Origin: an uncultured Granulosicoccaceae bacterium
GTDB lineage: Bacteria; Pseudomonadota; Gammaproteobacteria; Granulosicoccales; Granulosicoccaceae
DNA length: 58,341 nucleotides
Assembly (NCBI GenBank): GCA_937957915.1
Contig: CALGNZ010000075.1
Span: 1-58,341 of the forward strand
Reading direction: 5' to 3'
Made by a program: the position numbers and the translations under genes
Notes under the pieces: generated by a model
What the model was told of the DNA's origin: nothing
What the model saw: only the letters and a program-made list of their open reading frames with translations
Database searches by the model: none
In this document: positions 18,735-27,455 of the stretch, in pieces
How positions within the stretch are numbered: position 1 is the first letter of the stretch
How the letters are laid out: each line of letters begins with the position of its first letter

Positions 18735-21047
18735 TTGGCTGAGCAGGAGTCGATTGACGGGTTTTTGCTTTCTCGCCAATGGCGTGACGTTGGCGATGGT
18801 GTCGAGCTGTCATTTTGGTTGTCGACAGCGAGCGGCCCGGTCAGGTTATGTGTGCCGGCGCAAAAGCCTGTGTGCTTTATTGATCGTGAGCGGCCGATAA
18901 CATCGACGTCATTTGAACGTAAACCCCTGTCGTTGTCAGCATTGGGGGGTAATCCGGTTGACGGGCTCTACTTTCAGTCTCAACGTGCGATGTCAGAGTT
19001 ACATCAGCAATACGCTGCAACTGGTGCGCTCTACGAAAGTGATATAAAACCTGCGGATCGCTATTTGATGGAGCGCTTTGTCTGCGCCGGTGTGCGTGCA
19101 ACCGGCAAGCTGATTGATTACGGTAGTTATCGACAAATGTCGAATCCTGTAGTCAAACCCAGTGACTATCTGCCCGAGTTGCGTTTGGCCTCGGTTGATA
19201 TTGAAACACGCGGGCTCTCAACGCAGCTCTATTCCATTGCTGTACATAGTGGTGATACGGCCCTGGTGTTGATGATTGCACAGGGTAGTGCACCGCTTGC
19301 TGAAGGCTTTGAGCTGCGCTACTTCGATAATGAAAAAGCACTGCTCGAAGCGTTTTTCAGCACGTTGCATACACTCGACCCGGATGTGTTGATTGGCTGG
19401 AACGTTGTTAATTTTGATTTAGATTTCATATATCGAAAATGCCAGCAACTCGGGGTTCCTTTTGCCTTTGGCCGCGGCACCGACGAATCTATCGTGATGC
19501 AGCCAGGTGCCAACCAGATCCGCATTGCACGGACACCAGGTCGAGCCATACTGGATGGCGTGGATATGCTGCGTGCCGCGTTCTGGAGCTTTGAGAGTTT
19601 CTCGCTGCAGAATGTCTCGCAGGAACTACTCGGTCGTGGCAAAACAATTACCTCGCCCAATCGCGTCGACGAGATTAACGAGCTCTACCGATCCGACAAG
19701 TTAGCACTTGCCAGATACAACATCGAAGACTGCCGTCTCGTTACCGAGATCTTCAGCAAGGCAGATTTGGTGAACTTTGCGTTACAGCGCGCGCAGATGA
19801 CGGGTTTACCGGTTGATAAAACGGGTGGTGCCGTGCAGACCTTCGATAATCTGTACTTGCCAAGGCTGCATCGCAAAGGCTATGTGGCGCCGGCACCGCA
19901 GGCAAGTGCAGGGCGCAATAGTCCGGGGGGTTATGTTCTCGATTCGCAGCCTGGTATCTACAAGAACGTTATTGTTCTCGACTTCAAGAGTCTGTACCCG
20001 AGTATTATTCGAACCTTTCTCATTGATCCGTTAGGGCTGGCACTGGGAGCCGATGCAGATACCAGAGAGAACACCGTACCCGGCTTTGAAGGGGCGGTGT
20101 TCGCACGCGATAATCACATTTTGCCTGGCTTGGTAGAGGAGCTATGGAACAGGCGCGACGAGGCCAAAGCCAATCGCAACAGTGCGTTGTCTCAGGCAAT
20201 AAAAATCATTATGAATTCGCTGTACGGGGTGCTTGGTTCCAGCGGCTGCAGATTTCATCATCATCAGCTGGCAAGTAGCATTACCCGTCGCGGTCATGAA
20301 ATTATTCTGGACAGCCAAAAGCTAATCGAGCAACAGGGATATCGCGTTATTTACGGTGATACCGATTCGCTCTTTGTGCTTGTTGGCGGTGACTCTGATG
20401 ACAATGAAATCGGCAAGATTGGCAATCAGCTGCAAGAGACGTTGAACAGGCACTGGCAGTCAGAGTTGCAACTGAAATATCAGCTTGAGTGTTGTCTTGA
20501 AGTGGAATTTGAGACGCATTATCTGCGTTTTGTGATGCCGACCATTCGGGGAACGGAGTCGGGCAGCAAAAAGCGCTACGCCGGTCAGGTTCGTCAATCA
20601 GATGGAAGTACATCAGTGGTGTTCAAAGGGCTTGAAGCCGTGCGGACGGACTGGACACCAATGGCGCGTGAATTTCAGCGCAACTTGTATGAAAAGGTTT
20701 TTAATGATGAGCCAGTGGAAGCGCTGATTAAGCAAATAACATCGGATTTGTGGTCAGGAAAACTGGACGATCAACTGATTTACCGCAAACGCCTGCGACG
20801 AAAGCTGGCGGATTATAAGAAGAATATCCCGCCGCATGTGCAGGCTGCGCGAAAACAGTCGCGGCCCGGAGGGTGGGTCAGTTACGTTATCACTGTCAAC
20901 GGGCCGGAACCGGTCGACGAGAGGGAGTCCGAGTTAGACTATCAGCACTATGCTGATAAGCAGTTACTGCCCGTTGCCGATGGCATTCTGCATTTTTTTG
21001 AGTCCAGCTACGCATCTATAACCAGTGCGCAGATAGAGCTCTTCTAG
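18735..21047 (+). CDS. polB: DNA polymerase II (family B)
   Basis: Pol II is a repair and translesion polymerase, induced by the SOS response in E. coli. The 770-residue chain has a 3'-5' exonuclease with VDIETRG (Exo I), NVVNFDLDFIYRK (Exo II) and YNIEDCRLV (Exo III). It also has polymerase motif A DFKSLYPSII, motif B KIIMNSLYGV, motif C YGDTDSLF and the KKRY segment. All catalytic acidic residues are present, so it should be active. It starts with TTG 18735. I do not see a LexA box with certainty. The last five codons and the stop are the first unit of an 18-bp tandem repeat that continues past the gene. Confidence 0.95.
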   Translation: MAEQESIDGFLLSRQWRDVGDGVELSFWLSTASGPVRLCVPAQKPVCFIDRERPITSTSFERKPLSLSALGGNPVDGLYFQSQRAMSELHQQYAATGALYESDIKPADRYLMERFVCAGVRATGKLIDYGSYRQMSNPVVKPSDYLPELRLASVDIETRGLSTQLYSIAVHSGDTALVLMIAQGSAPLAEGFELRYFDNEKALLEAFFSTLHTLDPDVLIGWNVVNFDLDFIYRKCQQLGVPFAFGRGTDESIVMQPGANQIRIARTPGRAILDGVDMLRAAFWSFESFSLQNVSQELLGRGKTITSPNRVDEINELYRSDKLALARYNIEDCRLVTEIFSKADLVNFALQRAQMTGLPVDKTGGAVQTFDNLYLPRLHRKGYVAPAPQASAGRNSPGGYVLDSQPGIYKNVIVLDFKSLYPSIIRTFLIDPLGLALGADADTRENTVPGFEGAVFARDNHILPGLVEELWNRRDEAKANRNSALSQAIKIIMNSLYGVLGSSGCRFHHHQLASSITRRGHEIILDSQKLIEQQGYRVIYGDTDSLFVLVGGDSDDNEIGKIGNQLQETLNRHWQSELQLKYQLECCLEVEFETHYLRFVMPTIRGTESGSKKRYAGQVRQSDGSTSVVFKGLEAVRTDWTPMAREFQRNLYEKVFNDEPVEALIKQITSDLWSGKLDDQLIYRKRLRRKLADYKKNIPPHVQAARKQSRPGGWVSYVITVNGPEPVDERESELDYQHYADKQLLPVADGILHFFESSYASITSAQIELF

Positions 21048-21155
21048 CAGATAGAGCTCTTCTAGCAGATAGCGCTCTTCTAGCAAATAGCGCTCTTCCA
21101 GCAGATGGCGCTCTTCCAGCAGATAGCGCTCTTCCAATAGATAGAGCTCTTCTAG
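21030..21155 (+). repeat. Seven 18-bp tandem repeats overlapping the polB stop codon
   Basis: Unit consensus CAGATAGMGCTCTTCYAG. Unit 1 is the last five sense codons plus stop of polB (Q-I-E-L-F-stop). Six further units follow without gaps and keep the polB reading frame. Units 2 and 3 also end in TAG; units 4-6 read CAG or CAA there; unit 7 has TAG at both ends. Every unit carries GCTCTTC. The array looks like slippage or duplication of the gene's own tail. Confidence 0.92.
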
Positions 21156-21606
21156 ACGTAACAGGCAGTGCGTCCTTTACATTGTCGCGTCTGTTGAATG
21201 TCTGAAGTTATTCCCGGTCGAAAGGTGGTGTTTTCTTGTTGACTGATTACCTTACTGGTTTCGATCCGCAAGACTGCTGCAATCATAGCTTTGCTGTCAA
21301 AGCGATAGCTGTAGGGTCTTACCATGTATCCGCTTTCTTTCAATGACAAGTCAGCCGGATTCCCTGCGGTGTGCAAGTCCGGAATACGCTTAAGCGCGAA
21401 GTGAAAAGCCTGGTGGTATAGTTCCCCGGATCGTAGATCAGGTTACACAGCCGCGCCCGTTTTTTGCGAAGTAACAGAGATAAGCGGGTAGCGGAGCTCT
21501 GGCGGCAGGCAACGCAATCGGTGTATGCAACAAGTGGCAGTGATAAGGTATAGACACCGGTAGCTCTACAGTGTCCGCATAAGGATGCACAACGCGAGAA
21601 ATTGAT
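21156..21606. other. Intergenic stretch, no gene seen
   Basis: About 450 bp between the polB-tail repeat and the crotonase gene. Frames on either strand are short and lack ribosome sites. It probably holds the crotonase promoter, but I cannot point to it. Confidence 0.4.
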
Positions 21607-22413
21607 ATGGCTGATATTGCAGCAACACCCTTCGAAACATTGCTTATAGATGTGTCCCAACCCCAGGTCGCGATTGTCACTCTCAATCGTCCGGAGGTTC
21701 GCAATGCGCTCAATACGGCAATGATGACAGAGCTCCGTGACTTGTTTCAGCAGTTGTATGTTGACGCCGGGGAGTTGCGTGCGGTTGTGGTGACCGGCGC
21801 AGGCGACAAGGCATTTTGTGCCGGTGGCGATTTAAAGCAGCGCAATACGATGACTGATCAGGAGTGGCAACAGCAACATGCAATACTGGAGCAGGCCATT
21901 GAGGCCATTCTTGCCTGCCCGATACCGGTAATTGCGGCGGTTAATGGTGATTGCATGGGCGGTGGGCTCGAAGTCGCTCTGTGCTGTGACTTTATCTATG
22001 CAGCCGATAACGCGCGTTTCGCGCTGCCGGAGGGCAAGCTTGGCATCATGCCGGGTGGCTGTGGTACACAAAATTTGACGAGGGCCGTTGGTGAGCGCAG
22101 GGCAAAAGAGTTAATTATGACCGGTCGGCTGTTCGATGCAATTCGTGCGCACGAGTGGCAACTGGTGAACGAGATTGTGGAGCTTGCCGGGTTGCTGGAT
22201 GCGGTGGTGGCAGTGGCAGAAGAAATATCTCAGCTGGGGCCACTGTCAGTTGCGCAAATTAAAAAAAGTGTGTCGGTTGCTGCGCAAACCGATTTAAAGA
22301 CGGGTTATGCGTTTGAGCTTGCAGCGTACAATCGGTTGATTCCAACCAGGGATCGGCTCGAGGGCGTAGCGGCGTTTAATGAAAAAAGAAAGCCGCAGTT
22401 TACCGGTCGATAG
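21607..22413 (+). CDS. Enoyl-CoA hydratase/isomerase (crotonase) family
   Basis: This 268-residue crotonase-fold protein has the oxyanion-hole segments AFCAGGDLKQR and NGDCMGGGLEVALCCDF and the PEGKLGIMPGGCGT region that supplies a catalytic glutamate in hydratases. Family reactions are hydration or isomerisation of acyl-CoA thioesters in fatty-acid or amino-acid breakdown; the specific substrate cannot be told. It starts at ATG 21607 after GAGAAATTGAT. It stands alone, with no acyl-CoA dehydrogenase or ligase next to it. Confidence 0.88.
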   Translation: MADIAATPFETLLIDVSQPQVAIVTLNRPEVRNALNTAMMTELRDLFQQLYVDAGELRAVVVTGAGDKAFCAGGDLKQRNTMTDQEWQQQHAILEQAIEAILACPIPVIAAVNGDCMGGGLEVALCCDFIYAADNARFALPEGKLGIMPGGCGTQNLTRAVGERRAKELIMTGRLFDAIRAHEWQLVNEIVELAGLLDAVVAVAEEISQLGPLSVAQIKKSVSVAAQTDLKTGYAFELAAYNRLIPTRDRLEGVAAFNEKRKPQFTGR

Positions 22414-22646
22414 CTGCAAGGGTTACCGCATTACCGTGAAAAGCACTGAAGTGGGCTGTTCGGTGTAGCTGCAGAAAGGTTGCCACTGCGAGCATGATAG
22501 CCGTAGAAAGCGCTGTTGCGGAGGGAGGAAGGGGGCGAGTCGAATTAGATAGACTGCGCCACTCTGAGCGAGTGGCATCTGTGTTTTTGTAGCTTGTCCG
22601 TGCTGTGCCGCAGAAGATGCTCTGCCGCGCATGCGACGGGTAAACG

Positions 22647-23396
22647 CTAGTCGTCTTTTTCGACAGTCGCAGCCATTTCAATGCTCTCGAGCAGTTTGTC
22701 ATCTTGCTCGGGCAGTTTCGCTTTTTCTGCGTCGTCAGAGATAGATTCATTGATCTTCTCGAGATGCTCTTCAGCGATGGTGCGAAGTTCACGGTACTGT
22801 TCGATCAGCGTGGCGCTTTGTTCCAGCAGAGTTTTGCGTTCGTCGAGTTTGTCCTCGAGATCTTTCTTCTCTTTTTTCAGCTTGCGGACGCTGGTTTCAG
22901 CAGCCTTTCTGGCAGTGTTTTCATCAAGCTTCTGTTTTTTCAGATTTTTAAGCTTTTTGACAACATTCTCTGGCGAGTCGCCCAGGGCCGTATTGATGGT
23001 CTTTAATTCTTTGTCCTTACGAGCAACTTCTTCCTTTGCCTTCTTTAGACCTTCTGCATTGGCTTCTCTGCCAACAGCCAGCGCATTCTCAGCCGCTTTT
23101 TGTGCGGCAAGAGCAGAATCAATTGCGCCTTCAGCGGCATTGCGAGCTTTCTGCTCTGCCTTGAATTCTGTACGCAGTTCGGTGATAGCCTCGTCAGCTC
23201 TTTGTCGAGACGCTTTGATGTTGTCGTCCGCGTGTCTTGCGCGATCGAGCAGTTTGTTCAATTCGTCCTTGATGACAGCCGCTGAGCTGGTGGTATCCAG
23301 ATCAAGAGCCTTGATTACTTCGTTGGCTAAAAGTTGTTTTTGCAGAGCGAGGTCTTTCCAGACCTGAAGTTGCATATCTTCTTTCGTTTGACTCAC
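22647..23396 (-). CDS. Coiled-coil protein of unknown function
   Basis: The 249-residue product is almost entirely helical and charged. Long heptad-like Ala/Glu/Lys/Leu stretches (residues ~50-215) predict an extended coiled coil. It has no signal peptide or membrane segment, and the acidic C-terminus ends VEKDD. I recognise no named family. GTG 23396 is preferred (AGAGA about 9 bases upstream); an ATG seven codons later, after AAAGAAGAT, is also possible. A long upstream region with a good minus-strand promoter lies at 23.4-23.95 kb and could drive it through a ~490-nt leader. A structural or scaffold role is only a guess. Confidence 0.75.
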   Translation of the reverse strand: MSQTKEDMQLQVWKDLALQKQLLANEVIKALDLDTTSSAAVIKDELNKLLDRARHADDNIKASRQRADEAITELRTEFKAEQKARNAAEGAIDSALAAQKAAENALAVGREANAEGLKKAKEEVARKDKELKTINTALGDSPENVVKKLKNLKKQKLDENTARKAAETSVRKLKKEKKDLEDKLDERKTLLEQSATLIEQYRELRTIAEEHLEKINESISDDAEKAKLPEQDDKLLESIEMAATVEKDD

Positions 23397-24103
23397 ACAG
23401 TTTTCTCTTCGGTATAGTGACGAACGGCAATGCACGCAGTAGCGCGGCAGTTCATTCGTTATTGTTGGTAATTTTTAGATACAGATCGCAATGGATGATT
23501 GAGAGTTCGCAATGGATGTTCGCCGTTAACACTTTTGGCAATTCAGCCTCATGACTACACACTCACACTGACAGAATAAAACTCCGGTATTCATGAGTAT
23601 CTGAATGCATGTTCTGTCGTCGTCGCACGGCGATTCATCTTCCTAACTTACTCTCATGTTCTTTAAAATTCACTTCTTAAAGTTCACGGGATCAGAGCCG
23701 GGGTTAACAGGATCTGTTTTAAGAGATAAGTTCGCTTGCATGCACGTGGACGGCAGCGGATAAATTGGGGTTTGTTGTTGGCTAAATCAAATTTGCAGTA
23801 TTGGTTTCGCCTGTCATAGCCGGTGCAGCAGCTGTCTTCCGTATATGAAGCGACCGCAGACGGCACGCAAATCGTCGTTTGGAAAACCTCTGCATTATAG
23901 AGGAATTTGTTAATTCTACAAGCCCGGACTCAACTAAGAGCCCACAAGGTAAACGGAGAGGGCATTCTGAGGGCACAGAAGCCGTAAAACTGCGAAGAAT
24001 TGCAATATTTTGGCCAAATTCTTAAATGAGTTGCGCCATCAGGTGCCACACAGGGGCGCCAACCCATCAATGGTGGTCTCAGGCGCAGTTGTCGACTGGC
24101 TTA
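23397..24103. other. ~700-bp stretch with a strong promoter but no clear gene
   Basis: No recognisable gene. On the minus strand a sigma70-like promoter (23894-23921) fires toward the coiled-coil gene about 490 nt away. Within the would-be transcript a 60-codon frame at 23684-23866 is mildly protein-like (GYDRRNQYCKFDLANNKPQ, six Cys) but lacks a ribosome site. A short direct repeat TCGCAATGGATG occurs twice near 23490-23515. A small RNA or a long leader are both possible. Confidence 0.4.
23894..23921 (-). promoter_or_regulatory. Sigma70-like promoter on the minus strand
   Basis: Reading the minus strand, TTGTAG is followed after 16 bases by a perfect TATAAT. Transcription would start near 23886 and run toward lower coordinates. 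No coding start follows within 200 bases that I can support. Confidence 0.5.
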
Positions 24104-25285
24104 CTAGTCAACGATAAAAAGCTGCCTTGGCGTATCGCACAGACATTCCGGGCCGGATTCTGTGATTAACAGAGGCTCTGTGATTTCGAGTCCGCCGTCG
24201 CTCAGCCACAACGCCGGCATGAAATGGAAAACCATACCCGGTTGCAACTCGGTGCGATCGCCATCGCGAAATGACATTGTGCGTTCGCCCCAGTCTGGTG
24301 GATAGGACAGGCCAATTGAATAACCACAGCGACTGTCTTTTTCGAACCCGGCTTTGTTTAGTGTTGAATTGAAGGCATTGGCAATGTCCTCACAGCGATT
24401 GCCCGGTACTGCCTGCTCAAGCCCGGCGTCAACCGCATCGAGCACTGCTTTTTCGGCATTGATGATTTTCTCTGGTGGCTGCCCGAGATAAACAGTACGT
24501 GACTGAGGGCAGTGGTAGCGGCGATGGACGCCGGCAATTTCAAAAAATGTACCCTCGTTATTTTTCAGTGGCTGATCATCCCAGGTCAGATGCGGGGCTG
24601 TGGCGTCAAGACCGGACGGCGCCATCGGTACAATTGCCGGATAGTCGCCCCAGTGACCGTCCGCACCAGAAATGGCGGTATGATAGATGTCGGCAATCAG
24701 CTCGTGTTTTTTTACCCCCGGTCTGGCGCGCTCGCGGATTAGCTGATGCATCTTTTCTACAATGCGTGCCGCGCGGCGTATGTAAATAATTTCTGCATCA
24801 CTTTTCACTGCACGCTGCCAGTTGACCAGACCGGTCTGGTCGCTAAAGTTCGCATTCGGTAACCTGGATAGCAGTGTTTGGTGAGCGGCGGCCGAGTAGT
24901 AGTAGTTGTCGAGCTCGACACCAATGTTGGACTTACCGTGGCCTCTTTCCATGAGCAGCCGGGCCAGCTCGAGCATGGGATGCTGCTGCGGGTTTTGCAC
25001 GTAGATGTCGTCATAGCCAACGATATTCTGGTGACTCATCGTAACGGTTCGTTTAGCACCGAGCGCGTCCATGCCGCGCCCCCACCAGACAGGTTCGCCT
25101 TCCATGCCAAGCACTACGCATTGATGTGTATAGAATGACCATCCGTCATATCCTGTCAGCCATGCCATGTTGGACGGATCAGTGACTATCAACACATCAG
25201 TCTGTGCTGCGGCCATAGCTGTGCGCGTTTTGGCTACACGTTGCTCGTACTCTGCACGGGTAAAATGAAGTGGTGGTTCTTGCAT
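24104..25285 (-). CDS. M24-fold hydrolase, ectoine hydrolase DoeA/EutD-like
   Basis: This 393-residue creatinase/aminopeptidase-P-fold protein has the opening FTRAEYEQRVAKTRTAM and DPSNMAWLTGYDGWSFYTHQ, which I associate with ectoine hydrolase. That enzyme opens ectoine to N-acetyl-diaminobutyrate. In the pita-bread core the usual metal-binding Asp residues are replaced (FFEIAG and CPQSRT where M24 peptidases have D-x-G and D-x-T-R). This fits a non-peptidase member. ATG 25285 has CAGG about 10 bases upstream. It is the last gene of a TRAP operon, suggesting an imported solute as substrate. The partner deacetylase doeB and later genes are absent, so the substrate is uncertain. Confidence 0.72.
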   Translation of the reverse strand: MQEPPLHFTRAEYEQRVAKTRTAMAAAQTDVLIVTDPSNMAWLTGYDGWSFYTHQCVVLGMEGEPVWWGRGMDALGAKRTVTMSHQNIVGYDDIYVQNPQQHPMLELARLLMERGHGKSNIGVELDNYYYSAAAHQTLLSRLPNANFSDQTGLVNWQRAVKSDAEIIYIRRAARIVEKMHQLIRERARPGVKKHELIADIYHTAISGADGHWGDYPAIVPMAPSGLDATAPHLTWDDQPLKNNEGTFFEIAGVHRRYHCPQSRTVYLGQPPEKIINAEKAVLDAVDAGLEQAVPGNRCEDIANAFNSTLNKAGFEKDSRCGYSIGLSYPPDWGERTMSFRDGDRTELQPGMVFHFMPALWLSDGGLEITEPLLITESGPECLCDTPRQLFIVD

Positions 25286-25347
25286 TGGCAAAGTACCTGT
25301 GTTTTTTAGCGATACGGCAGGGGCGACCGGTCAGAACGCTGATCAGT

Positions 25348-26664
25348 TCATCCCATAGCGGCGGGCAAAAATAAAACGATTGCCGGAAACAGCACCAGTA
25401 TTGCGAGGCGAAAAATATCTGCTATCCAGAATGGTGTAACGCCTTTAAAAATGGTGCCGGTACTGACGTCACCGACCACACCTTTCAGGATAAATACATT
25501 TAAACCAACCGGAGGCGTTATCAGGCTAATCTCTGTGACCACCACCACCACAATACCAAACCAGACCGGGTCGTAGCCGAGGTCGCGTACCAGAGGAAAA
25601 AATATAGGTACAGTGAGCAGTAACATGGACAGACTTTCGAATACACAGCCGAGTGCTATATAGATCAGCAGGATCATTAACATGATCACCCACGGCGCGA
25701 CGTCGTAACTGGTGACTGACGACAACAGTGACTCGGGTAAGCCGGCTATATTAATGAAGTTAGAGAATATCCATGCACCGATAAGTACGCTGAACAAGGC
25801 GGCGGTGGTGAAGGCGGTTTCTTTCAATACGGCGATGGTGTCTTTCACCGTTAGCGCTTTTCTGAACAGGGCAATAAGGAATGCACCGGATGCACCCATA
25901 CCAGCCGCTTCGGTCGGTGAGAAGGTCAGGTGCAATGGCCAGAAGTCGAGTGCTCCGTAAAGCCCGCCGATGACTAGAAAAAACAAGAGTAAAACAGCCC
26001 AGACACCCTTTAGCGCCACCACGCGTTCAGGCCAGGGTGTTCTTTCCCCTGCCGGTCCGGATTTCGGATTTCGGGTAACGGTGAACTTTACTGCAGCCAG
26101 GTAAAACAGTATTCCCATTAAACCGGGGATTATGCCTGCAATGAAAAGTTTGCCAATAGAGGTTTCGGTCAACAGGCCATAGATAACCAGAATGACGGAT
26201 GGTGGAATGAGTATGCCGAGCGTACCACCGGCGGCTATGGATGCGGTAGAAAGGCTATCGCTGTATCCGTAGCGGCGCATTTGTGGCATCGCTACCTTTG
26301 ACATGGTAGCGGCGGTGGCAAGCGATGATCCGCATATGGCGGCAAACCCGCCGCAGGCGACAATGGTAGCCATAGCCAGGCCGCCGCGAAAATGACCAAG
26401 GAATGCAAATGATACCCGGTATAGCTCTTTACTGATGCCTCCCTTGTTTACGAATAGCCCCATTAAAATAAACAATGGAACCACGCTCAGGCCGTAGTCC
26501 TGACTGGCATCAATGATCAGTCGTGAGACCATTGAAATTGCACCGCGATAGCTTGTCTCCAGCATATAGCCGACCATGCCCACCAATCCCATGGCAAAGG
26601 CGATTGGCATGCGCAGCAAAACCAGAAACAGCACAACGGCAAACCCGATAAGTCCTTCAGTCAT
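25348..26664 (-). CDS. dctM: TRAP transporter large permease, DctM family
   Basis: The 438-residue protein is highly hydrophobic, with about 12 membrane segments. It has DctM signatures such as GAISMVSRLIIDASQDYGLS near the N-terminus and ITPPVGLNVFILKGV near the C-terminus. It forms the Na+-coupled translocation unit with DctQ. Its start overlaps the end of dctQ by 8 bp, and the DoeA-like gene follows after a 62-bp gap, so all are likely one mRNA. The substrate is set by the binding protein DctP and is unknown. Confidence 0.93.
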   Translation of the reverse strand: MTEGLIGFAVVLFLVLLRMPIAFAMGLVGMVGYMLETSYRGAISMVSRLIIDASQDYGLSVVPLFILMGLFVNKGGISKELYRVSFAFLGHFRGGLAMATIVACGGFAAICGSSLATAATMSKVAMPQMRRYGYSDSLSTASIAAGGTLGILIPPSVILVIYGLLTETSIGKLFIAGIIPGLMGILFYLAAVKFTVTRNPKSGPAGERTPWPERVVALKGVWAVLLLFFLVIGGLYGALDFWPLHLTFSPTEAAGMGASGAFLIALFRKALTVKDTIAVLKETAFTTAALFSVLIGAWIFSNFINIAGLPESLLSSVTSYDVAPWVIMLMILLIYIALGCVFESLSMLLLTVPIFFPLVRDLGYDPVWFGIVVVVVTEISLITPPVGLNVFILKGVVGDVSTGTIFKGVTPFWIADIFRLAILVLFPAIVLFLPAAMG

Positions 26665-27220
26665 TCAGGTGGCCTGCGCTGTGGTCTTTTACGTGGTTTG
26701 CACCGTGATTATTGCCAGGGCTGGCGTTTTGAAACAGTGCCGGAGCGAACAATCCGGTAAGCCCGCGTAGAATTAACACGACCGCGGTGATAAAAGTCAT
26801 TACGGCAATAAACCAGGCAATATAGAACTGCGGTATATTCAGGTACTCCGTTCTGTCGCCGTATGATCGAGCGCGCTCTGCCAGCACTGACACTCGTTCA
26901 GCGGGCAGTATAAGCAACGCGCCACAGATAACATACATCAGGTTATCGCGAATTCTGATTATCACAGGGTGACTCACTACTGAGTCGAGCAAGTCGACGA
27001 CAATGTGGCCGCCACGACTGGAAAGCACTGGCAAAACCGAGAACACGATAATAGCCATAAACAATCGGGTTAATTCCGTTGCCGCTTCGATGGGTGCGTT
27101 AAATGCCGAGCGCAGAACGACATCTGCAAAGGTCATGAGCATCAGTGCAAACAAGGTTGCGCAGGCAAGCAACTCGGGCAGAATTGCTAACCGGTTTGCC
27201 CAGTGCAGAAGACGTGTCAG
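26657..27220 (-). CDS. dctQ: TRAP transporter small permease, DctQ family, probable CTG start
   Basis: Four membrane segments and the motif TFADVVLRSAFNAPI mark DctQ. No ATG, GTG or TTG lies upstream of the first membrane helix in this frame except a TTG at 27172 that would begin inside the helix. A CTG at 27220 gives a normal N-terminal tail (TRLLHWANRLAILPE) and overlaps the stop of the upstream small ORF as CTGA. I therefore propose CTG with coupled translation, 187 residues. The C-terminal tail is His/Asn-rich (NNHGANHVKDHSAGH). A sequencing frameshift upstream is the main alternative. Confidence 0.8.
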   Translation of the reverse strand: MTRLLHWANRLAILPELLACATLFALMLMTFADVVLRSAFNAPIEAATELTRLFMAIIVFSVLPVLSSRGGHIVVDLLDSVVSHPVIIRIRDNLMYVICGALLILPAERVSVLAERARSYGDRTEYLNIPQFYIAWFIAVMTFITAVVLILRGLTGLFAPALFQNASPGNNHGANHVKDHSAGHLND

Positions 27221-27345
27221 TGATGATTCAGTGTTGGAGGCGATGGCTCTGACTCTATGTACGCTATTGCATGGGTTACTTCACAGATTGACTGCTGCAG
27301 CCAGCGGTTGTTGAACGAGGGGGTTTTTAGCTCCTCTGGTGTCAC
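27217..27345 (-). CDS. Small ORF (42 codons) between dctP and dctQ
   Basis: GTG 27345 is preceded by GGGAG at nine-base spacing, a better ribosome site than any at dctQ. The product begins TPEELKTPSFNNRWLQQS and ends PPTLNHH; it is soluble and of no known family. Its TGA overlaps the proposed dctQ CTG start. The open frame also extends upstream toward the dctP stop without a start codon. It may be a leader peptide that couples dctQ translation, a separate small protein, or the N-terminal part of DctQ split by a frameshift. Confidence 0.45.
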   Translation of the reverse strand: MTPEELKTPSFNNRWLQQSICEVTHAIAYIESEPSPPTLNHH

Positions 27346-27455
27346 CTGGCCGGACTCCCGGTGGTACGACAAAGAAAAGTCAGGCGGCAGATCGACTGCT
27401 GCGTGTACCTCACTATTATCGGCACCGGGGTTGCCAGTAAATGTGGAGTCGGGGC

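Noticed and set aside
21030-21155. CRISPR-like array
   Set aside because: The units are 18 bp with no spacers and derive from the polB tail; no cas genes are present.
22681-23367. 228-codon Ser/Phe-rich frame on the plus strand
   Set aside because: It is the mirror of the Lys/Glu-rich coiled-coil gene; Ser/Phe/Cys excess is the usual shadow of such genes.
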